From Hevea brasiliensis (lineage: Eukaryota > Streptophyta > Magnoliopsida > Malpighiales > Euphorbiaceae): DNA of 64,000 nucleotides. Position 1 is the stretch's first letter. The number at the start of each line of letters is the position of its first letter. Shown here piece after piece: positions 35,988 to 48,800 of the stretch. The stretch is taken from the NCBI RefSeq assembly GCF_030052815.1, contig NC_079510.1:8255375-8319374 (forward strand), given 5' to 3'. Under the pieces are notes generated by a model that saw only the letters and a program-made list of their open reading frames with translations, searched no databases and was not told the DNA's origin. The position numbers were made by a program, and so were the translations under genes.

Positions 35988-37760
35988 TTTTATCGAGAAA
36001 ATTAAGCTGCAGAAAATAACGATTAATTAGTAAATGTATCATGTAATTAACCAAAATGATTATGGTCTTTTAATCAAATTGGTCCTCCCACTAACTTAGC
36101 GAATCCTACACTTCCAAAGTAGAAAACGGAAATCCTAGTTGGATGGATTTCTAGTGGGTGATTGAATTCTTATAATTCTATTGATCATCCTCAGGTACAT
36201 CCATTATTGGAATTACAATAAACTATAAGTGAGCAACTCCTTGCCCATCACATCTCATGTGAGGTTCAATCCTTTACCTAGCCCCTAATGCTCAAAATCT
36301 CAGGTACATCCATTATTGACTTATCTTGCATTAGTTAAGTTGATCCCATTGAGCTAGTAATTATGCAAATAATTTTAATGTCCTCAGGTACATCCAATAT
36401 TGGCCACCAAACCATTTACATATTTACAACATCTCATGCTTAACAATTATTCTTAAGAAAATCTCTTAAATTAATTGCATCTCATGCAACTATTTAAAAT
36501 TTCTTAAAATAATTGTCCCAATGGAGGGCTATGTTATAATTACTTTAATTATAGCATTTCCAACTTAATCATTTGTTTGGAAGATTTTATAGCCATCCTA
36601 ATTATTATTAAGGTCTCACTTTGCACATTATCCATTTAGCATGCATATATCATATAATTGCATACATTCCCATACATCTCATGCATTCGTGGATAAGCAG
36701 TAAATATGGTATGATCATGGACTTTCTAAGGGATTCAATTCTGAGCCACCAAGAATTGAATCAGGGCATTCCTAGGTGCATTTCATTCATTCATTTTACA
36801 AGATTTGCTGAAGGAGTACATAATCAACACTTGATATTGAATTCCTCCCACTGGTCCCACCAATGCTCTTGACCTCCTTGAACTTCTTGCAATCCAATAT
36901 TACAGAGTAATCCTTGGCATACCAAGGCGAATTTACAAGAACTTAAATAAATGAAATTACAACCCAAAAAATATTAAAAACTTAATAATACATGCCCAAA
37001 ATAAATTAAAATAAATTAATTAATTTACAATCCCAAAGAAACATAAAAGAAATAAATCCAATCACATTGGTCTTTTATAGTCCATGATCATCCATCATGC
37101 ATATCACTATTTAACAATTAAATAAAACATACATACTTAAATTAAATTGAATATCTCATATTCAACTTAAAAATCTAGATTTGAATATGATTCAAATAAA
37201 TTTAAAAATTCAGATTTGAATCTCATTCAAACAAATTTAAAAATTCAGATTTAAATCACATTCAAACAACTTCAAAAATTCAGATTTGAATAACATTCAA
37301 ACATTTTTTAAAAAATCAGATTTGAATCACATTCAAATATTTTTTAAAAAATCAGATCTGAATTTTATTGTATCAATTTTAAAAAATCAGATTTAAATAT
37401 GATTCAAACAACTTTAAAAATTCAGATTTGAATCACATTCAAACAACTTTTAAAATTCAGATTTGAATCACATTCAAACAATTTTTTAAAATTCTGATTT
37501 AAATCATAATTTAATTGTGTGATTAAAACAACTAATTAAACACTTTAATTAGTCAAAGAATAGGCCTTAGATCATACAACAATTGCAGAATTAAAAGCCA
37601 AACCTTGAACCACCCAAGGAACCATTGTTGCCGCCACCAATGGTGGCTTTACCATGTGTGACGCCACATCTCATGATCCAACCAGTAATGAATCTCTTGA
37701 TCTCATGATCAAACACACAATTAAATTATATAATCAACAATCTAAATGGCAAATATAGTG
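35988..37760 (-). other. E8 leader, repeat-rich, no gene
   Basis: About 1.8 kb between primer site and gag. It contains three copies of a CTCAGGTACATCCATTATTG-like element (about 36190, 36299 and 36383) and a minisatellite at 37171-37507. No coding signature is seen on either strand. A long leader is common in large copia elements and may hold packaging signals. That role is inference. Confidence 0.75.
37171..37507. repeat. Minisatellite of about 33-36-bp units in the E8 leader
   Basis: Nine to ten diverged units with the pattern CAGATTTGAATCACATTCAAA plus an A/T-rich spacer. Each unit carries a small dyad (TTTGAAT and ATTCAAA around a 3-base loop). Unit length varies slightly through the spacer. 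It lies upstream of gag in the E8 leader. Confidence 0.85.
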
Positions 37761-37772
37761 GCTCTGATACCA
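37761..37772 (-). other. E8 primer binding site (tRNA-iMet)
   Basis: On the minus strand it reads TGGTATCAGAGC, followed by CAC, two bases from the LTR end. A perfect initiator-Met match. Confidence 0.92.
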
Positions 37773-37774
37773 AT

Positions 37775-39869
37775 TGAAGGCAGGCGTGAAAAAAACACAA
37801 GATTATACCATTGAATTCAAAAATTTTCACCTAGGGTCACATGCACCATGCAAGATTTATTTTTATCTATTTTTTTTCATTGATAAACAACATATTTATA
37901 CTCTTTTAATATGTTTTTGTATGTGTATTTTCCATTTAATATTTTAAAATTAATCAAATTAATTTTTGAACCCTAGATTAAATAAAGAACGATTACACTA
38001 ACCTCTTGATGTCTGCAGCGTGTCTGCGCCTTTGAGATCGTCTTGAGGACACGGATGTTGTCCCTCTAGCTTGTCCACACCAAGAACACCTATGGCAGCC
38101 CTTGAACAGCTTCTAAAGCCTTTTCTATTAATTAGAAATTCAAGTTCTGCCTTTTAAGAGATTAGAGATGTAAGCAGGACACTAGAAACAATTTCTAGCG
38201 TTCTTAATTCAAGAGATTGATGGATAATCTCTTTGAATTGATGAGAGATGAAGAGAAATAGCTGAAGAGGCTCAAAGTGGCGTTACAATTGAGAGGAGAG
38301 GCTGCTGGTTATGTTTCTTTTCATAACCACACTTAAATAGCTAGGTTAACAAATTAAACACTAGACACATCACACATTATGATTAGCACTAGGTTTAAGT
38401 TAAACAATCACATTGTGCCAAGTGTCAAACCTATATTTAATCTTGATTTTAATCATCTTACATGATTAAAAACATTTGTAAGCTTATGTGTTATGCCATG
38501 TGTCACCATCTCATGGTGCCACGTGTCACAATGAAATGACCAAAATGCCCTCGTGTCTTAATTTTGAGTTCTTAACCCAAAATAATTATTTTCTTCTTCT
38601 AATTAATTTATATCAAATATAAATTAATTAATTAATCTCTATTAATTAATTTCTCATCAATTAAATTCATATTTAAACACTTTAAATATAAATTTAATTT
38701 ATACTACACATCCAATAATCTAGATTTGGTTTCAAGTCATGCTAGGGACTTTGCAATTTAATTGCAAACCAAATCTATTTAATTAATCAATTAAACTCTT
38801 TAATTAATTAATTAAATCATATTTAAATAGGTGATAACTTGTGTATGTGTGTGACTTACTAGGCTCATCACTAATTGGCAATGAGACATGATATCAACTC
38901 TTAATATCATCAGAACTCTTTCTTACCATAAATGATTTCTCTAAATCATTTTATGAACCTCATAGACCATGGTTAACACCTAGCATAGCATGCCATGGCC
39001 ACCCAATTAGTAATAAGGTTTACCTTAAATGAACCTATAATCATATGTTACCATGCACTAAAATCTCTACATTACAAAAGCCCACCTCAAGCGTGAGTCA
39101 TGGTTTATGTCAAACTCCATTTGCTATGAATATTATGTTCTCTTTTAATTCCAGTTCTTGATTAAAAGATTTTTCTCATCAGAAACTCTTTTCTGAATAA
39201 ATCTATCTGTCCTGGCCAGGAACTTGAAACATCAAGAACAATTAAATGAACATAGGATTTTAACTCTATTTACTTAGAGAGCAGATTCCATCTTGATCAA
39301 CACCTACCTCCATATATAACTAGCAGGAGCCAACACATGCCCATATACCCATACATAGTACAAGTATGAAAGCAGTATCAAACTCAAACTACCTATATAC
39401 AAGATAACTGTGCTATCTCAGGTCTAAGATTATATTGCATGATATGATTTATGACAAAACATTGACAAGAGTAAACTCCATGTGCTTGTCATAAGTGTCA
39501 CTGGTTCGGCCTACTTATCATTTATAAGTGCCTATCAAGTTTGTTATATGGCATAAGACTCACCATTCCATCTTATTTATATCTCATATAAATAACTTGG
39601 AAACAAACATGAATACAATCTTTCTGGATAAGTCATGTCCTTATTATGAAGTATCCTCGATTGTGAACCTATTTATGATACTTTGTGCTAGAAATATTGT
39701 CACTTATATTCTTAACAACTTAAGAATAATATTTCTAACAAAATATCAATGGACCTTTTCTATTACACATAAATATATTATGTAAACGGAAAAGTAGAAA
39801 TGCCTTTTATTATTAAAAATATGTACAAGATACATACTAAATGATATGCTCTAGGGCATACTACTAACA
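37775..39869 (-). repeat. E8 5' LTR (right), 2095 bp
   Basis: Starts TGAAGGCAGGCGTG and ends CATACTACTAACA. It is near-identical to the left LTR with scattered substitutions and small indels, some of them concentrated near 38380-38400. Confidence 0.93.
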
Positions 39870-40647
39870 ATGATGAGATTTTTATTGTAAAATATTATTA
39901 AAAATTTCAAGCAGGTGAATAGTGAAGTACGCCAACTGATAATAAAATAGGGAAAACTCTGCTGGTTTCTCCGTCTAAAAATAAATGATATTAAAATATA
40001 ACGAGATTAAATTATTAAAGGAATAAAGTAAGATAACATAGGGTGCCCCGGCACTGAATGTAGCACACTTTGCTCGGCTACACTGTAGTCGGGTGAGGGG
40101 TGTTACATTATGTACCAAACTTTTAATTTTCATGACATTTTCAAAGTTTAATATCATTTATTTTTAATGGACATTTAGGTCAAAAGGCAACTCGGGGTGT
40201 CAAATAACCAAAATGCCCCTATTCGGTTTGTATTCCCAATTTTTCGATAACACCGATTTTTGTCGGTTTCTCGATTTTTCATTTTTCTTTGTACTAATTA
40301 ATTAATTTTTTTTTGACATTTATAATGTCATTTATACTTCAATAGATGTTTATTTAAGTCTTAAAAATATTTTTCAGGGTTCTCTGCGGTCTAGGGCTAG
40401 TCAACAATCCTCGCCGTAACTTCCCGGTGCTGTCACCCATCGCTATGGGTTTGGCTCGTTTAACTTAATCACATTTCATTGCTCTTATTTTTCCTTTGTT
40501 TTTCTTGTATTTTTCTCTATTGTATTTCATCATTTTATGTCTCCTCACTAATATTTAAGTGTAGTTCTAGGCATTCTAACTATCCGAACAGACACTGGTC
40601 ACCGAAACAGTAGAACACACTACCGAATATAGGGGTGTTACACTTTT

Positions 40648-41495
40648 TATGATGCTTGGAGAAGATTTAATGAATTGGTAGAGCAATTTTCCAATCATAA
40701 TCTTTCAAATCAGGAACTCACTCTTAATTTCTACAATGATTTGGATGAAGCAATAAGGAATTGGGTAGCTAATGGAGCTTGGTCTACTGGTGATCATGTT
40801 CTTCAAAGAGACCATGAGGATGCCATTTACTTATTGAATGACATGGCAGATTTTGATTACCATTAGTATTGGGATCCTTCACTGCAGGGTTGGAGTCACT
40901 AATACACCCTCCCCCCCCCATACATCTATTAACCTAACATTTCACACCAACCCTTTGAGCTGCAACTAAAGAAGAGAGTGGGACTTGAAAAGGCGATAGC
41001 TCCATTGGAAAAATTTAACAACTTAATGGTAAACAATGAGTTGTCACTTTATGAGGAGGAATTGAATGAACAAAGTTGGGAGAATGAAGAAGCTTCATTG
41101 GAATTTGAACCTATAGAAGAAGTTGAGCCTCAAGAATAAAATTGCTTTGAAGATGACTTACTAGTAGAGTTCCCACATGAATAGGAGTTACTTGAAGAAG
41201 AAGTGAAACCTAGAGCTGAAGGAAATAACTCCTTTATAGTTAGGTGGTCATTAGAAAGGTGCTTACATGAAGACAAATTAGGAATGAAGGTGGTAGATGA
41301 AGAAATAGATAAGACTATCAATCTGAGTTCATTAATGACTCTTACACATACACCAACAGAAGACCCTTTTTCTATCATGGACACCTCGTGCATCATCATA
41401 TGTCCTCCATGAGCTAAAATAGTCCTCTTCCCAAGCATATCATTGCAAGCCAAGTGTTGTTTGTGTTGCATATAATCTTGTTTCAAATCTCGCCA
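40648..41495 (+). pseudogene. E5 gag fragment
   Basis: A frame starting just after E6 reads YDAWRRF-like sequence, then VEQFSNHNLSNQELTLNFYN, DLDEAIRNWVANG, LQRDHEDAIYLLNDMADFDY. A stop follows at 40864. The spacing resembles Athila-type gag (a FYN..L motif, then an acidic YxLLxxMA block), with weak residue identity. Further on, a Glu-rich frame (SLYEEELNEQSWENEEASLE and EFEPIEEVEPQE) continues in pieces to E9. There is no zinc knuckle or pol. The open frame 41203-41412 is a part of this zone. Confidence 0.6.
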
Positions 41496-44400
41496 TGTAA
41501 CATCCTCACTATAGGCAGTTCTATACGTTCTACTGTTCGGGAGACTAAGGTTTGTTCGGACAGCCAGAATGTATAGAAGCACACTTAAAGCAGAGTGAGG
41601 AATCATAATTAAATCAAATAAAGATCAATAAAAGGTATAGAAAAATGAAAGAAGTGAAGTAGGAATCAGTTAAATGAGCACAAGTCCCAGTGATGGGTGA
41701 CCTCACTAGAAAATGACAATGAGTTCGGTGTAACTCTAAATTCAAGTAAAATTCTATAAGACTCTTAATAAAGACTTAATTAAGGGAATTTCTATGAGTT
41801 AATAATCCAAGAAAATGAAAAGAAATAAGCACAAACAAAGGAAGAAAAGGAGTTATCGGGTATTATGAAAAAGATAGACATAAAACCGGTAAGGGCAAAA
41901 CTTGGTCAACTAAATTTAAAGGTCCCATATTGACATAAAATGAGAGTTATTAATTTAATGAAGCTAGATTAGTTTAATTAATTGATATTATGAAAATTAA
42001 AAATAATTATTAAAAAGTCAAATTATAATGATTATAAACTTCAAAATATTTATAATTTTGCCATTCTCCATATTTACAATATTGCCATTAAACATTAAAT
42101 TAATATATAAATAAATTATTGAGTTGAAATTTTCAGATTTCCTTCAACCTCATTCTTGTCCATTGTTCTCTCTCTCTTCTCTCAAATTCCACCATTGACA
42201 CATCATCATCCAAGCTCCCAAACACTTACCTACATTCATTAATTTTGTTGGAAACTTAGAGAAAACTTCATATCCATTCCTGAAGTGAAGAAAACACACC
42301 AAAATCTCAAGCAAGAATTTTGCCAAGAAGTGGTTCTATAAGGGAAATTGGAGTTTTGATTGAATTGAAGATTGATTTAGGCTAAGGAGAGCTTGAAGAC
42401 AAGGTTAGTGCTAAAAATCCTTATCAATTTTGAAATTTTATGAATTTTTGTTAGGGTTTGCTATAATTAGGGAGTTTCTTATTTATGCCCTAATTGATTC
42501 AATTGGATGTTGATTATAACTCTTGGATGTGTTAATTATTTGAGTATGTTGAGAAGATATCAAATTGGTTGATGGAAAGTGAAGTTATGTAGTGAACTTG
42601 ATTCTGGACAGTTTGAGTCCAGTATGGTTAATTATCCATAAGTTGAGCTACATAGCTCTAATTGGTGTGAGGCTAATTGGAGATGAAACCTTAGACATAA
42701 TGCTAGAAATCTCATGAAGGAAGCTTGCCTAGAAATTGAACTTAGGTTGTCCTAAATTTGGCTTGAATCTGGAATTGGCATTTTGGACTTGGGCAGACTG
42801 ACCATATGAATAGTGTTTAGTAAAATGAGCATAACTCACTCTATGATGATCCAATTAACCTGATTCATGAACCTATGGAAACCTGAGACATAGGAGAATA
42901 TTTCATATGAAAAACTTAGAGCCAAATTATGAACGTAACTCAACCAAATGGCTGGACAAATTTGATCTAGAAACTTGCCCTGAATTCTGGACTACACCTA
43001 AAATCCTGACCATCTAGGTACCCGACCAGTTTTGGCAAAATTGCCATAACTCAAGCTACAAAACTGAAAATGTAGTGATTCTAAATCCAAAATGTTCATA
43101 ACACATAGAACTATAACTTTTGTGTTTTGACCAGAACCCAGATCTTAATGCAACGTAGGGAAATTGTTAGGGTAAGTGAGAAGTGACAATGCTGGAATTC
43201 CTGAATTTTAGCAAATGTGCCTTATGACCTCTGAAGGGTTATTTGGACATAAATTTCTCTAGAAAACTCCAAATGAAGTGATTCAAAAAGACTTGGAAAC
43301 CTAAGACAAAGGCCTAAAACTTTATTTTATGGACCTAAAGTTAATTCTGAGCCTAAGGTGCTGGGATACTAGTTGCAAAACTTAGTGAGATTCTGGAAAA
43401 CAAGGAAAGGGCAGGGTTTAGTACCTTAGAACAGTACTTAGTAATTTGACTATAACTAGAGCCAAAAAACTTCAAATTGAGTGACTTAAAAAGGATATTA
43501 AAGTTAAAACATAAAGGAACAACTTTCATGAAGGAACTATGGCCAAAAGGATTCTGCATCTTGGCCAAATTGCTAGGGAAATTTAAAACAACAATTCTAA
43601 AAATTCATGAAACCTTCACAAATGACTTGAAATGCAATCTATACTTAACATAAATGATTTGTTAAACACATGAACCACATAAATATGTGATTGGGACTTA
43701 TGTTCCCACTATGAATAGTATACTAATGCTATGAAGCATAAATAACATGTGATAAAATATTAAGATTTATGAACACATAATGATACAAATTGCCCTTGTA
43801 TGCGTAGACATTAGTGTATGGGTTGGATCGATTGGCATGCCAGTTAGGGACCACAGAAGCAGTATTGCCTATGGCTTTCGAGCCTACTTCATGGATGATT
43901 ATTGATAGACAATGTATGTTTAACATGGTTATTCTTCTAGCTTTATGCCTGCCCGTTGGCTTTATGCCTGACATATTTTACTAGCTTTCATGCCTGCCCG
44001 CTGGCTTTATGCCTGACATATGTATACCTAATAGGCACATGGGGTGTCTAACTAGTATACTCCTGTGTATCCAGTCTTAACAGTCTGTTATAGGTTACCT
44101 GGGCATTGAAAAGTAATAAGAAGATTGAATGTTAAACAAATGAATGGAAAAAATTCTTATGAACTAAATTGCTCCTAAAGATCAACAGAAATGTGCAATA
44201 GCTCATAATTAATGAAAATGCATTTCTCTTATATGACACTACAAGCTTGAAATATTTATTTTTATTTATTTAGTCTATTTTCAATTTATTATTGCACCAC
44301 TAAGCAATATGCTTAGCGCGATGAATTTTTTTCTCTTGCGTAGGTACTGAAGATACAACCCAATAGACAGAGGACTAGGAATTGAACTATAGATCTGCAC

Positions 44401-44888
44401 TAGAGTCGGTGTCACCTCAATAGAGTATTTTTGGTAGAGCCCATGAGCTACAGGAAATTTTTGTCATTGTATATTGTACTTAATTATTAAGTTTGTAATG
44501 TAAATTCTGAATTTGTATAACAAATTTTGTACATTATGTAAGTTAGTAAATTTTATAAATTTCCTGTATGAAATGAGTTTGCAAATTTGATATGGAACAA
44601 GATAGAAATGTTATGGATGAAAATGATATATGATTTGAATTATTGAAAATGATGATGGAAATTGAGATTGATATGGAATTATTTAAACAGGTTATTGATT
44701 TTAACACGTTAAATGATAATAAAACAGGGGAAACTCTAGCAGTTTCTCTATTTAAATATTATGATTTAATTAATATTGGGATTTAAATTACTAATGAATA
44801 AAGTAAGATAAGATAAGGTGCTCTGACACAAAATGTGACGTTCTTTGCTCGGCTATACTGTAGATCGGGTGAGGGGTGTTACATGCCA
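41491..44888 (+). mobile_element. E9: 3.4-kb solo LTR with TSD
   Basis: Body 41496-44883. It starts TGTAACATCCTCACTATAGG and ends GGGTGAGGGGTGTTACA. The flanks are CGCCA (41491-41495) and TGCCA (44884-44888), one C-to-T change apart at a CpG. It shows the clearest module series: anchors at 42636, 42829, 43043, 43245 and 43448. It contains the GCTTAGCGCGATGAATT block (about 44310) and GGCTTTATGCCTG repeats (about 43935-44015). No gene is seen. Confidence 0.88.
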
Positions 44889-45830
44889 ATCTTGAGGGTA
44901 CCACAAATAAAGACTCATATGTGGTGTTACATGACAACTATTATGTGCGGAACCCACTTTTTGATTAGCACTTCTAAAAGGGGTCAAGCTAAAGATCTTA
45001 AATTAGCACTTCTTGGGAGGTAACCCAAGTTTTACTTTTAATATTTGCATTTGTCTATTTTTTTTGTTTTATCACCCTTCCAAACTTGTTTTGATATTTG
45101 TTTGCTTTGTAGGTTCAAGAAACACTTAAAAATAACAATGGAGACCAAGCTCATAAACCTTTGAGGGAAGGCACGCTTCAAGGGGGAGTATTCTATATCC
45201 ATTAGCTTTTTCTTATTATTACATTTATGAATTTGCTATTGACCTGATTACACTATCTTGATGACATTGAGAACAATGTCAAATTTGAGTTTGGGGTGTA
45301 ATAAGATTTGCATTCTAAGTTTTGCATTGCATTTTAGATAGAAAATTTTTGAATTTTTTGCATTTTAGTCATAAAATTAATTAAAATTTTGCATTTTTTG
45401 ACTCTTTTAATATGAAAGAGAATTGTTTTGATGGGTGATTGAAACACTTTAAGAAGTTTGATATGTTGATTGCTTAGAAAAGAGTAAGGAGAAGAATGTT
45501 CATAATGGAATTGATATTTGGCTTTGTATAAATTATTTTTCCTAGGCATGTGTGCATCATTCCATTACAATGAAATTGTGAGTTCTTAAAGCAAGTATAT
45601 GCACATGGATGCGATTTTGTAATTGTCTCACTAGTCCTAGAATAAGTCTTTTAAACTTATCGAGGTGAAATCCCAGCTTACACTCGATTAAGAGATGATT
45701 TAGGCATTCTTTGAACTTAGCCTCATTAAACCTTAGTCACCTTTAGTTAAAATATATCCCTTGTACCCAACTTGAGGCTATATTTTTATCTATATGATTT
45801 TTTTTTTGGTTACCCATATTATTTACCAAG
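44889..45830 (+). other. E5 internal 3' zone, no gene
   Basis: Noncoding in all frames beyond short pieces. It contains AGGTAACCCAAGTTTTA (about 45019) and GAGAACAATGTCAAATTTGA (about 45269), blocks that recur 3' of the coding part in Athila/LARD-type elements. There is nothing else I can name. Confidence 0.6.
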
Positions 45831-48800
45831 CCCTTTGTAACACCCCTTACCCGTCTACAGTGTAGGCGAGCAAGGCACGCCAAAGTGTGTCGGAGCATCT
45901 TAACTTATCCCATTATATTCTTGGTTATCACATTTAATTTTATTTAAATTTAGATTAATTTATTTTATCAAAGAAACTGAGGGAGTTTCCCCAAATTTAT
46001 TAATATTTGGCATATTACAGTATTCACCTGTTTAAAACAATTTCATATTAATTCATGTACTCATCAACATTCTCAAGTTCAATTTAAAATCACAATCAAT
46101 GTTACTCAATTTCAAGCCATCAAATTCATTCAGATGTTTATCCATTCATAGTCAATTTATACATGAAATTCTCAAATTTCATTAATTTATATCACTATAC
46201 AATTTATTACAAAAAGTTATAATTTACATCATATACAATTGTAATTTCATAAATTCATAATTTACATTACAAAGTTTAATGAATATTCACAATACACTAA
46301 AAACAACTAACATGGCCTAGTGGGCCCTACCAAATGCACTGCACAGATGAGGTGATACTGTCTGACACTGATGCAGATCCAAAATCTTAAACTCCCAGTT
46401 CGATATCCACTGGGCTTTCTCCTTATCTCCAGAACCTACGCGATGGAAAATCCAACGCGCTAAGCATTTTTGCTTAGTGGTGCCAATTATAATAAAAATA
46501 TAATATACAAATAAAAATAATAATTTCCAAATTGTAATACTTATAAGGAAAATGTATAGAAAATATGTTATGGATTAGCTGAAGGCTAATTAAAATTTAT
46601 AGTATCAACTCTTCCTAGCATTTTATAAGTTGATCCTATACTGATCTTAAACATCATTTTAAGTTTTATTGAACTTTGGAAATATTTATTTTATTGCAAT
46701 TTTTCTTTTCCTTCTTCGTCTTATTACTCAATTCTTATACTTTGTTTCAATACATTTTTAATCTCATTAATACTTTTCACTGCCCAAGTAACCTATAACC
46801 GACTGACTGGATTGGATAAATGGGTAAACTGGCACTGGTTATCAGGTACCTTGGGCCATTGCACCATCAGTCACAAAGTGTCTCTAGGTGTGTAATAGAA
46901 CAGCTAATGAGCCGTAATAAAGATTGGGCACAAGGCCAAGTATATCAAGCATAGCAGAATGACCATAGGCCATAATATCACAGAATGGCACGAAATGCCA
47001 TAAATCACAGAATGGCATAATGCCATATGCAGTATTGCTAATAGAACCCTATTGGCATGCCAACCTATTCAAACCAATCATACTAGGCCTACTAGGGTAT
47101 ATTACAAATTTAAATGTGAAGTTCTTTGCAATTGAAGTTCAGTAGTTACTATTCACCTCACTAGTCAATCAAAATGTTAACTTTTTCATAGGCAATAGGT
47201 ATGTTGGTTCTAATAACACCAACATTCCACATTTTGCATTCCACAAATGTTGGCATTTGTTGCCAAATCCATTTCAAAGCTTATTACATGTTATTTCAAT
47301 TTTTCAGATTTCATGTCTTAAGTTTACTATTCCATTGGTCATTGCTACAGTAATAATTTGGCTAAACTCTCTTCAACAAAGTTTTTCATTATTGTGCCTT
47401 CTTTAATTTCCTTTTTGAATCACTCCATTTGGAGTTTTCTAGCTCAAGTTATGCTTAAAAGACTATTCTGGACTCAATGGTTACTTATGCAAATTTCTAG
47501 ATTTTGTATGCTATCTTGACCTAGTTAAATGACCTAGTTCTCTTGATTTCTGGATTCTAGTCAAAATTACAATATTGTAGGTCTATGTTTTTTTGAAATT
47601 TTGGCATTGATGTCATGTCATTTAGAGTTCTATGGACCAAGTTATGGTCTTTTTTATCAAAGATGGACAGATTGCATTTGTTTAGCAAATTCTGGTCAAT
47701 TCAATTCTAGACAGATTTGCTACCCCAATTTGGGCAAGCAATTTGGCTTTGTTAATGGCATTTCTGGGTTTTGGTGTCTTTACCAAAGTTGTAGCCCTAT
47801 GTCTAAGCTTTCCAACGGTATGAAATTCATGTCATTTGGACCTGTCTATAGTGAGTTATGGCCAATTGAATGAATACTATTCATATAGTCAAAATTCTGG
47901 GCTTACAATTGGCAATTCGGATTAGGTCAATTTTTAGGTCACTTTTTAGGAAGAATTTTGGCATGGTTTCTACATGAAAGTTAGTCCATTTTGAGTCTAG
48001 TTTTACCTTCAATTGGCCTTATGCCAATTAGGGTCACACAATTTAGGTTATGGCTCAATTTACACACTATTTTCAACAATACACAACCTGCACACAAATT
48101 GCACTTCGAATTTTCATTCTCCAACTCCCAAACTTCAAATTACATACATGGCACTTCTAAATTACCATCAATCAAAACTTAATTTGGTCAATTCCCAGAA
48201 TTTTACACAAGTCCTTAATATTCAATACAAAATCTTAATTTAATTGATCAAAGTCAACATAATACACATGGAAATAATTAGCTAATACAAGTAACCTCAA
48301 CTAGCAACATACAATACATTTCTACTAATCCATCAACACCATAATTCAACATTTAAATTCATGAAATTATCAATCTTCTTAGTCCATCAAGGCTGCCAAA
48401 TTCATCAATTATCCAAAGCCTTCAACAATTATTCAAACCCTACTTCAAAGTGCTAACTTTAAATATACACATGAAATAAATTTGATAACACATGTAATAC
48501 CTTAATCAACATCACTACCCATCCTTTACATGTGAAAATAAATCAAACCCCTTTTGGTTCCATGGCTGCCGAATTTGAGCCCTATCAAATACTCATCCAA
48601 TTCTTCAAATTTCTCAACAATTCAACTCATCACAACATTAATTCAAAGTTTAATTAAGAAAGGGATGGAAAATTGACACTTACCTTCAACCAAGACTTCC
48701 AAAACCTTGTGAAAACTTTACCAAATCCCCTTGTTCTTGCTGCCTATAATCTATCCAAGGTGTGAGGTTAAAGTTTAGTGAAGGAAGTCTTGAGTTTTAG

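Larger units (their letters stand above)
30309..39874 (-). mobile_element. E8: Ty1/copia element with 2.1-kb LTRs, defective
   Basis: Body 30314-39869, flanked by TTGAT (30309-30313) and ATGAT (39870-39874), a TSD with one mismatch. The two LTRs are nearly identical, so it is younger than its neighbours, and it is the innermost layer of the nest. It has a tRNA-iMet primer site, a polypurine tract, and gag, integrase, RT and RNase H in copia order (integrase before RT), all minus strand. Retropepsin is not found. Stops and frameshifts occur in every domain. The 1.8-kb leader is rich in repeats. I do not assign a clade firmly. Confidence 0.92.
26596..40112 (+). mobile_element. E7: solo LTR with TSD, split by copia E8
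   Basis: Body 26601-40107, between perfect TSDs TTATG (26596-26600 and 40108-40112). It starts TGTAACACCCTCACTG and ends GTGAGGGGTGTTACA. Without E8 it is about 3.95 kb. It is of the E9 family and orientation: modules are anchored at 27903, 28097 and 28306, and the GCTTAGCACGATGGATT block (about 29901) matches GCTTAGCGCGATGAATT in E9. The segment around 29152-29450 runs in the opposite direction from the same segment of E9. No coding potential is seen. The small open frame 27256-27459 lies in LTR transcript-like sequence and has no family signature. Confidence 0.88.
23573..40647 (-). mobile_element. E6: Tekay-type solo LTR, split by E7
   Basis: Body 23578-40642. It starts TGTCACACATTACCCC and ends AGGGGTGTTACA. 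It follows the E2 LTR throughout, including the AAGGCATAACATGATCCCGTAG block and the CTCAGTGGTGCACAAC block (about 24222). Without E7 it measures 3.55 kb, matching the 3.50-3.53 kb E2 LTRs, so it is a complete solo LTR. The flanks read TTTTT (23573-23577) and CTTTT (40643-40647), a T-run TSD with one mismatch. Modules are anchored at 25188, 25412 and 25606. Confidence 0.87.

Noticed and set aside
37171..37507. Regular repeat array that could suggest CRISPR
   Set aside because: Units are contiguous and diverged with no unique spacers of constant length, there are no cas genes, and the setting is a plant retrotransposon leader.
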